Shown here: piece by piece, positions 7,450 to 12,084 of the stretch | Layout: each line of letters begins with the position of its first letter | Position numbering within the stretch: the stretch's first letter is position 1 | NCBI GenBank assembly: GCA_021162505.1 | Contig: JAGGYO010000173.1 | Coordinates: forward strand, 1-12,084 | DNA length: 12,084 nt | Source: a bacterium | GTDB lineage: Bacteria; AUK180 | Direction of reading: 5' to 3' | Translations under genes and position numbers: made by a program | Notes under the pieces: model-generated | The model's database searches: none | What the model saw: the letters and a program-made list of their open reading frames with translations, nothing else | What the model was told of the DNA's origin: nothing

Positions 7450-8199
7450 ATGAAAAGATACATTCTATTTTTATTATTATTTTTTACAGCCCTTTTGTTT
7501 GCTGATGGATTGATGACTTTTAAAATCATTGATGAGAACAATGACTATTGGGGATTTGACAATATTCAATTCTACAAAAAAGCTCAATACGACACGGGTA
7601 GTGATACAATTCCCATTTATTATTACCTTTTTCATTCAGAACGATTTGCAAGATACTATGTTAATGGTGTTCCCGCTTCTTCATCCTTAGATATAAATAC
7701 TGATTATCTTATCAAGGGTATGATTATAGTTGATGCTAAGGATAACCTTGTTTTTTTTAAATCAGAAGAAACATTGATCGATTTTAAGAAACAGCATAGA
7801 ACAATAAAGATTACATATGATTTCAAAAATAAAGGATACTTGGTAAATATTGAAGATCCCAATAGATTAAAAAAGGAAATTGTTTATAATAATTTTATTA
7901 AAAGCGAACCATTGCCCGTCATTGACGATTTTAAATCTTTTGACTATCTTTATCTTTTGAAAAACAAATTTTCAAGTAAGCAAAAAACAGTTAAAGGACT
8001 CATGGTATTCCACTGGGCAATGGTACAAAGACAGAGTTTGACATTTGTAAACATTATCCCCGGTGAAGGAGATTTTAACCCTCCCACGGGAAAGACGAAA
8101 TTTTACCCGCTGGAGCCCAAGATATTTGATATAAAAATTACCAATAATGGCAAAGAATATTATTTTACTAATTTTTCTTTAAGTGTTACAAAACCATAA
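7450..8199 (+). CDS. Exported protein of unknown function
   Basis: I do not recognise this 249-aa protein. It opens with a clear signal peptide (MKRYILFLLLFFTALLFADG), with cleavage likely after LLFA, and lacks a lipobox. The mature part has no cysteine and no further membrane helix, is rich in aromatic residues (Tyr, Phe) and alternating beta-like segments, and ends in a strand-like NGKEYYFTNFSLSVTKP. This suggests a periplasmic or surface beta-rich protein, which is inference only. I chose ATG 7450-7452, 5 nt after GGAGG; an in-frame TTG at 7438 would overlap that ribosome binding site and is unlikely. Twelve bases separate it from the downstream lipoprotein gene, so the two are almost certainly co-transcribed and may work together in the envelope. 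Confidence 0.8.
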   Translation: MKRYILFLLLFFTALLFADGLMTFKIIDENNDYWGFDNIQFYKKAQYDTGSDTIPIYYYLFHSERFARYYVNGVPASSSLDINTDYLIKGMIIVDAKDNLVFFKSEETLIDFKKQHRTIKITYDFKNKGYLVNIEDPNRLKKEIVYNNFIKSEPLPVIDDFKSFDYLYLLKNKFSSKQKTVKGLMVFHWAMVQRQSLTFVNIIPGEGDFNPPTGKTKFYPLEPKIFDIKITNNGKEYYFTNFSLSVTKP

Positions 8200-8211
8200 T
8201 AGGAGTTTATT

Positions 8212-9009
8212 ATGAAAAAATTATTTTATCTATTAGGCATTTCTCTCGTTTTGATCTTTGGTGGTTGTGCAATGCTGCAAGAAGTTTTACAAGTAAAAAA
8301 TCCCACTATAAAATTTGTGAATTTTAATCTTGACAATATTACTTCAAATGGGGTGGAAGGAACCGTAAATTTGAATATTTCAAATCCCAATGGCTTTTCC
8401 ATACCATTAACACAAATTCAGACCGATGTTTTATTAAATAATTCCCCCTTCACAACCTTATCAAATAATGAATCAAGGAACATTGGAGCAAATTCATCTG
8501 AAAATATGGGTTTTAAGGTAATGGTACCCTTTTCATCCATACCAAATATTATTGATGTCATAAAGTCAAGTAATGATAATATACCTCTCGGCTTTAACTC
8601 CAAATTATATTTTCAGCAGCCGGTTCAAATAACAATTCCCGTCAATTTTAATGTTAATATCCCGAAACCCAAGTTACCAAAGATTCAAATGTCAGGTATT
8701 AAGATTGCAAAAATTACCTTTTCAAATATTACAATAAATGTGAATTTTACTATTGACAATCCAAATCCTTTCAGAATCGCCGGTACAAAGATATCGGGAA
8801 AGTTTAATATTGAAGGTAATGAAATTGCAAATATCGATCAGAACATTTCAGTTGAAAAAAATTCCAAGGTAAATGTTCCCGTTTCCATAAATGTTTCAAC
8901 GGTTTCACTTGGCTTAACACTTATCAATCATTTAAAACAAGGAAATTTTTCTTCTTCATTTAACGGTACGGTAAAATTACCTTTTGCTATCTATAATATT
9001 AAGCTGTAA
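8212..9009 (+). CDS. Lipoprotein with two LEA14 / WHy-like domains
   Basis: The 265-aa product begins with a lipoprotein signal (MKKLFYLLGISLVLIFGGCA). Cys19 is the likely lipid site; Ala follows it, so there is no Asp retention signal and outer-membrane placement is plausible. Two similar halves follow. The first has VNLNISNPNGFSIPLTQIQT (about 52-71) and the second VNFTIDNPNPFRIAGTKISG (about 177-196). An NPN-Phe turn after a beta strand is typical of LEA14 / water-stress-hypersensitive (WHy) domains, which are Ig-like beta sandwiches. In bacteria such lipoproteins are of uncertain function; stress protection is known mainly for plant relatives. The ribosome binding site AGGAG is 6 nt before ATG. 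A hairpin at 9041-9065 follows the gene. Confidence 0.82.
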   Translation: MKKLFYLLGISLVLIFGGCAMLQEVLQVKNPTIKFVNFNLDNITSNGVEGTVNLNISNPNGFSIPLTQIQTDVLLNNSPFTTLSNNESRNIGANSSENMGFKVMVPFSSIPNIIDVIKSSNDNIPLGFNSKLYFQQPVQITIPVNFNVNIPKPKLPKIQMSGIKIAKITFSNITINVNFTIDNPNPFRIAGTKISGKFNIEGNEIANIDQNISVEKNSKVNVPVSINVSTVSLGLTLINHLKQGNFSSSFNGTVKLPFAIYNIKL

Positions 9010-9040
9010 TTTTGAAATTTATTCGTTATTTCACTTCTTT

Positions 9041-9065
9041 AAATGATGAGAAATTCTCATCATTT
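9041..9065 (+). terminator. Perfect hairpin after the lipoprotein gene, possible transcript end
   Basis: AAATGATGAGAA (9041-9052) and TTCTCATCATTT (9054-9065) are perfect inverted arms, giving about a 10-bp stem with a 5-nt AAATT loop, 31 nt after the stop codon. The downstream sequence ATCTAAATAC lacks a U-tract, so it is not a textbook intrinsic terminator. It could instead stabilise the 3' end or act with a termination factor. Confidence 0.45.
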
Positions 9066-9187
9066 ATCTAAATACATTGTATTTATTAATGAAATTTAAT
9101 TCGAATAAACTTTCTTTAAGAGCGAATGTCATACTAATAAGGAATAGATTTTTCACGACCTTTAATTCGGGAACCCGGCAATATTCG

Positions 9188-9236
9188 GAGCCAGGCACAC
9201 AAGTACGGTGAGCCAGGCACCTCAGCCAGGTACCTC
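9188..9236 (+). repeat. GC-rich AGCCAGGYAC repeat cluster
   Basis: GAGCCAGGCAC occurs at 9188-9198 and 9210-9220, and AGCCAGGTAC at 9224-9233. The last two are tandem 13-bp units (AGCCAGGCACCTC, AGCCAGGTACCTC) differing at one base. The cluster is markedly more GC-rich than its surroundings, so it looks like an inserted or amplified element. It is too short and irregular for a CRISPR. Confidence 0.55.
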
Positions 9237-9327
9237 GCTCATGTTCAGAATAACCAATATGCCAACATTTGAGTTTCATCTCGCAGAAATTTCTTAAAAT
9301 TATTGAAAGATACCATTTAATTTTCTA

Positions 9328-9452
9328 TAAATTTTCAGTTAAGTGATTATTTTAATCACTTTTAACGAGACCTTTTTGAAAGAAGAAAATTTATTTTCTA
9401 ATGATCATAACGGTTGAGAATTATGAAATTCTATTTCATAACTGAAAATTTA
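9328..9452. repeat. Nested inverted-repeat block (cloverleaf-like)
   Basis: TAAATTTTCAGTTA (9328-9341) and TAACTGAAAATTTA (9439-9452) are a perfect 14-bp inverted pair. Inside lie three hairpins: AAGTGATTA/TAATCACTT (9341-9361, loop TTT), AGAAAAT/ATTTTCT (9384-9399, loop TT) and TTATGAAA/TTTCATAA (9421-9441, loop TTCTA). All arms are perfect. The outer and inner arms share up to three bases, so an 11-bp outer stem can coexist with all three hairpins. It could be a small non-coding RNA, a non-autonomous element with terminal inverted repeats, or a protein-binding DNA structure. No promoter or family match is recognised. Confidence 0.5.
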
Positions 9453-9507
9453 AATGAATTTAACCGGTTGATCTCTTTTCTTTTTACATTTCCTCTTTAA
9501 TCTCAGT

Positions 9508-9554
9508 GTGCTCTGCCTGCCTGTGCGTGTCCGCACGCAGACAGGAGTGCTCTG
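9508..9554 (-). repeat. Hairpin element, copy 2, between 8-bp direct repeats
   Basis: The core 9516-9545 begins CCTGCCTGTGCGTG and ends CGCACGCAGACAGG. Its reverse complement matches copy 1 (157-183) except for a 3-nt longer centre. GTGCTCTG flanks it directly on both sides (9508-9515 and 9547-9554). It thus sits within a GTGCTCTGTGGT repeat that is uninterrupted at 200-213 and 327-340. This is consistent with insertion and target duplication. Confidence 0.6.
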
Positions 9555-9575
9555 TGGTTATTCCATTTCTTTTTC
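9547..9575 (+). repeat. GTGCTCTGTGGT dispersed repeat, copy 3 (interrupted)
   Basis: GTGCTCTGTGGTTATTCC followed by a T-rich tail matches the copies at 200-229 and 327-354. Its expected left end (CAGTG) is at 9504-9508, on the other side of the hairpin element, so this copy appears split. Confidence 0.55.
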
Positions 9576-9580
9576 TCTTT

Positions 9581-9607
9581 AATTCGTAAAATTCGCGTAA
9601 TTCGTGG
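9581..9607 (+). repeat. Three tandem 9-bp AATTCGNNN units
   Basis: AATTCGTAA (9581-9589), AATTCGCGT (9590-9598) and AATTCGTGG (9599-9607) are in perfect 9-bp register, with the first six bases invariant. The array lies 27 bp beyond the stop codon of the permease gene on the opposite strand. It is non-coding, and a dispersed repeat is the likeliest explanation. Confidence 0.5.
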
Positions 9608-9634
9608 TTAATAAATTCTTTATATTGAATACTG

Positions 9635-9997
9635 CTATTTTTTTAAAAGCATATAAATTGAGATCAGAAGGAGGAAAACAGCAAATATTTTTCTCAATAT
9701 AATCTGAGGCACCTGAACAGCCCATTTAGAACCGAAATACCCCCCAAAAACAAAGAACACAGCCATTATGAAAGCAGGTATCAACCTTACATAACCGCTT
9801 TTGAAGTAATTAATAACAGCAAATATTCCAATTGGGAGAAGGAGCATTGCCAAGGATGTACCCTGGGCTTCTTTTTGTGAATAATGAAAGAAAAAGATAA
9901 GTATAGGGACAAGAACCGTGCCGCCGCCAATTCCAACTAATCCGCTGATTATACCTATTAAAACACCTAAAAACGCATATACTATATAGAGAGTCAT
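9635..9997 (-). CDS. Half-size TauE/SafE-type membrane permease
   Basis: The 120-aa protein carries the TauE/SafE N-terminal signature GLVGIGGGTVLVPILIFFF (19-37) and QKEAQGTSLA (41-50), with about four membrane segments (roughly 4-18, 22-37, 45-64, 70-88) and a final helix (98-117). Typical family members have about 250 aa with two such repeats, so this is a single-repeat form that may dimerise. Family members export sulfite, sulfoacetate or other organic anions; the substrate here is unknown. ATG 9995-9997 has TAGGAGG 6 nt upstream. The TAG stop of feoB forms the start of that site, so the two genes are coupled. It is complete from a good start to a natural stop, so I see no sign of truncation by mutation. 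Confidence 0.87.
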   Translation of the reverse strand: MTLYIVYAFLGVLIGIISGLVGIGGGTVLVPILIFFFHYSQKEAQGTSLAMLLLPIGIFAVINYFKSGYVRLIPAFIMAVFFVFGGYFGSKWAVQVPQIILRKIFAVFLLLISIYMLLKK

Positions 9998-10007
9998 ACA
10001 GTTCCTC

Positions 10008-11990
10008 CTAAAATAATTTTCCTATTTGATATATTAATGTAGCAAATACCCATGCTATGGTCAATGAATAAATCACATTAAAAATTGTCCATTTCAAACC
10101 TATTTCTCTTTTCATTACAGAAAGTGTAGCAAGGCATGGCGTATAGATCAATGTAAATACCATAAATGAATAAGCGGTCAACGGTGTAAAATAGTTAGGT
10201 AATACCATTGCTAATGTTCCTGAGGCGGCAAAAAGCGTTCCCAATATACCTACTACTTGCTCCTTTGCAATAAATCCGAATATCAATGCTACGGCAATTT
10301 GCCATGTTCCGAAACCGGCCGGCTTAAAAATCGGAGCGAAAAAAGAACCAATATGCCCTATTATACTTTGTTTTGAAGCATAGCCCGCACCAAATGGGAT
10401 ATTTGAAAGCACCCAGACAATAATAACCGAAGCAAAAATAATGGTCCCTGCTTTATAAATAAATTCCTTTGTTTTCAGCCACATTTCCAATAATGAATTC
10501 TTCAATATTGGTTTTCTAAAAGGCGGAAGTTCGATTATGAGAAGAGATTCCTCTTTTTCAAAAAAGATCCTTTTAAAAATAATAGCACTTAGAAATGCTA
10601 AAATTATACCCAGCAAATAAAGAGAAAAAACTATCAAACCTTGTAATTTATGAAAAAATATTCCTGTGAAAAGGACATATATTGTTAAGCGTGCAGAGCA
10701 TGATATAAAGGGATTTATAAGAATCGTAATGATCCGATCTTTTTTACTTTCAAGAATTCTTGCAGACATAATTGCAGGAACATTACAACCAAAACCGAGA
10801 ATTAATGGGATAAAGGATTTACCGTGAAGACCCATTAAATGCATCGTTTTATCCATAACAAATGCTGCACGAGACATATACCCGATATCCTCTAAAAAAG
10901 AAAGTGAAAAGAATAGTATCAATATATTCGGAAGGAATATCAAAACACTGCCGATACCGGCAATAATTCCATCGTTGATCAAAGAAATTACCCACGCCGG
11001 AGAATGAACGGAGGTAAAGAAATTTGTTGAAAAATTTGTAAGCCACGAAAAAAATAATGATACCAGATCTTGGAGAGGCGTCCCAATCTTAAAAACAAGT
11101 TGAAATACAATAAACATAATTAGAAGAAAAAGCGGGATTCCTATTATGGGATTATTAATTATCCTATCAATACTATCCGACCTTTCCATTGCAGATCTTA
11201 TATCTATTACCTTTTCCACTACTTCCTTTACAACACCTTTAATATAACCGAATTTATTTTCAAATATTCGTTCGGATACTTTTATTTTATACTTATTTTC
11301 GAAATTATTTATATCATCCCTAAGATCATTATAGAAATCTCTTCTTTTCAATTTTCCTTTAATATAACAATCATTTTCCAGTAATTTTTCAATAACCCAT
11401 TTCTTTCCATAGGGCAATTTTGTATCAATATCCTCGTATTTATTGGATAGTTTTTCAATAAAATTGGAAATTATTTGTTCATGATGAATATGAAAGGTTT
11501 CTTTTTTGCTAAAACTCATTATAGCATCTTTTATTTCATCAATTCCAACATCTTTTGTGGCAATCGTTGGTATAACTTTTATAGGCAGGATCTTTTCTAA
11601 AATATTATCTTTTAATTTATACCCGTTCTTTCCAAATTCATCCATCATATTCAGGACAAGTATTACAGGAGCGAGCTTAAGTTCAAGAAGCTGTATGATA
11701 GGATATAGATTTCTCTCAATATTGTTTACATCAATTACCGCAACGATTTTATCAAATTTTTGTTCGATCAGTATATTTCTCACTACTGCTTCATCGGGTG
11801 AAAATGGGGTTAAGCTATAAATACCGGGTAGATCATAAACATCAATTGTTTTCTTATCTATTTTCATTTTACCAATAACTGCATCCACGGTGACGCCTGA
11901 CCAATTTGCAACCTTTTGATGAGAGCCGGTTAATTTATTGAAAATCGTTGTTTTTCCGGAATTTGGACTTCCTACCAAGGCAATTTTCAT
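10008..11990 (-). CDS. feoB: Ferrous iron transporter FeoB
   Basis: It imports Fe(II) across the inner membrane using a cytoplasmic GTPase domain. The 660-aa product has the N-terminal G domain with G1 GSPNSGKTT (7-15), the switch region SGVTVD (31-36), G3 DLPG (53-56) and G4 NMMD (114-117). A helical GDI-like segment (about 165-270) follows. The membrane part starts near 283 and includes the gate motifs GYMSRAAFVMD (370-380), GFGCNVPAIMSAR (399-411) and NPFISCSARL (426-435), with the conserved Cys401 and Cys431. It is slightly short compared with E. coli FeoB (773 aa) but all expected blocks are present. ATG 11988-11990 has GGAG 7 nt upstream and overlaps the preceding gene's stop as ATGA. 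No FeoC-like gene follows; a permease gene does. Confidence 0.96.
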   Translation of the reverse strand: MKIALVGSPNSGKTTIFNKLTGSHQKVANWSGVTVDAVIGKMKIDKKTIDVYDLPGIYSLTPFSPDEAVVRNILIEQKFDKIVAVIDVNNIERNLYPIIQLLELKLAPVILVLNMMDEFGKNGYKLKDNILEKILPIKVIPTIATKDVGIDEIKDAIMSFSKKETFHIHHEQIISNFIEKLSNKYEDIDTKLPYGKKWVIEKLLENDCYIKGKLKRRDFYNDLRDDINNFENKYKIKVSERIFENKFGYIKGVVKEVVEKVIDIRSAMERSDSIDRIINNPIIGIPLFLLIMFIVFQLVFKIGTPLQDLVSLFFSWLTNFSTNFFTSVHSPAWVISLINDGIIAGIGSVLIFLPNILILFFSLSFLEDIGYMSRAAFVMDKTMHLMGLHGKSFIPLILGFGCNVPAIMSARILESKKDRIITILINPFISCSARLTIYVLFTGIFFHKLQGLIVFSLYLLGIILAFLSAIIFKRIFFEKEESLLIIELPPFRKPILKNSLLEMWLKTKEFIYKAGTIIFASVIIVWVLSNIPFGAGYASKQSIIGHIGSFFAPIFKPAGFGTWQIAVALIFGFIAKEQVVGILGTLFAASGTLAMVLPNYFTPLTAYSFMVFTLIYTPCLATLSVMKREIGLKWTIFNVIYSLTIAWVFATLIYQIGKLF

Positions 11991-12084
11991 ATTTTTTCTC
12001 CCAAAATAAGTATTGTGTCGCCAAAATTAAAATTTCCATTTTTAAAATTATAAATAATTTTCTTTTTTATGCCCATAGAATATC
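11987..12084 (-). CDS. feoA: C-terminal end of a probable FeoA (partial)
   Basis: An open frame enters from the right edge and ends at TGA 11987-11989, which overlaps the feoB start as ATGA. The visible 31 residues read from YSMGIKKK to GDTILILGEKI. The SMGI turn and a final strand GDTILILG about 20 residues later fit the SH3-like FeoA pattern (xMGIxxG...IxLG). FeoA is a small cytoplasmic partner of FeoB and commonly lies directly upstream. The usual FeoA tail (A-x-x-I-x-V) is shortened here. The call is from position plus a weak motif match; another small domain protein is possible. The start is outside the window. Confidence 0.5.
   Translation of the reverse strand, partial: YSMGIKKKIIYNFKNGNFNFGDTILILGEKI

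Larger units (their letters stand above)
9010..9634. other. Non-coding convergent intergenic region rich in repeats and hairpins
   Basis: This 625-bp stretch lies between converging transcription units. It holds, in order: a perfect hairpin (9041-9065), a small AAATAC/GTATTT hairpin (9070-9084), a GC-rich cluster of AGCCAGGYAC units (9188-9236), a block of nested inverted repeats (9328-9452), a hairpin element inside a dispersed repeat (9508-9575), and three 9-bp tandem units (9581-9607). TTTATTCG (9018-9025) and CGAATAAA (9102-9109) are also inverted to each other. I see no tRNA, rRNA or convincing gene. No clear intrinsic terminator for the feoB cluster is visible on the minus strand. Confidence 0.6.

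Noticed and set aside
9150..9190. tRNA-like T-arm on the minus strand (GGGTTCCCGAATTA)
   Set aside because: The stem does not form a 5-bp arm with a 7-nt loop, and no acceptor, D or anticodon arms could be placed around it.
9188..9236. CRISPR array
   Set aside because: The units are 10-13 bp, the spacing is irregular, there are no unique spacers of typical length, and no cas genes are nearby.
9064..9279. 71-codon minus-strand reading frame in the intergenic region
   Set aside because: It runs through the GC-rich repeats and a palindrome, has no good ribosome binding site, has a Cys/Arg-rich composition unlike its neighbours, and shows no recognisable family.

Overview
The window is AT-rich and densely coded, with two repeat-filled intergenic stretches (1-359 and 9010-9634). 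A FlgD-like / type IX secretion-style C-terminal domain on a secreted phosphoesterase, lipoprotein signals and a DivIVA-like protein together suggest a Gram-negative bacterium of the FCB group. The repeat style makes me think of Candidatus Cloacimonadota, but this is an impression, not a demonstration.

Layout. Seven minus-strand genes run from 7254 down to 360, overlapping or separated by at most 12 nt: DHH phosphoesterase, CvpA-like membrane protein, thrS, secreted metallophosphoesterase, DivIVA-like protein, YggU/DUF167 protein and an HD-domain dNTPase. They look like one operon, with a good sigma-70-type promoter just upstream of the DHH gene. A divergent promoter 100-150 bp away drives two plus-strand genes: an exported protein of unknown function and a lipoprotein with two LEA14/WHy-like domains. 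After a 625-bp non-coding region comes a second minus-strand cluster, read from the right edge: the C-terminal end of a probable FeoA, complete FeoB, and a half-size TauE/SafE-type permease. The FeoA/FeoB overlap and the FeoB stop codon lying inside the next ribosome binding site suggest translational coupling for ferrous iron uptake.

The operon mixes translation (ThrRS), nucleotide turnover (dNTPase, DHH), envelope or division proteins (CvpA-like, DivIVA-like) and one exported enzyme. No single pathway unites them.

No complete novel system is visible. The least explained parts are the non-coding regions. A 30-bp imperfect hairpin occurs once in each region, in opposite orientation; one copy appears inserted within another dispersed repeat, and both copies are flanked by short direct repeats. 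A 125-bp block (9328-9452) can fold as an outer stem enclosing three hairpins. The exported protein / WHy lipoprotein pair is the main protein-level unknown.
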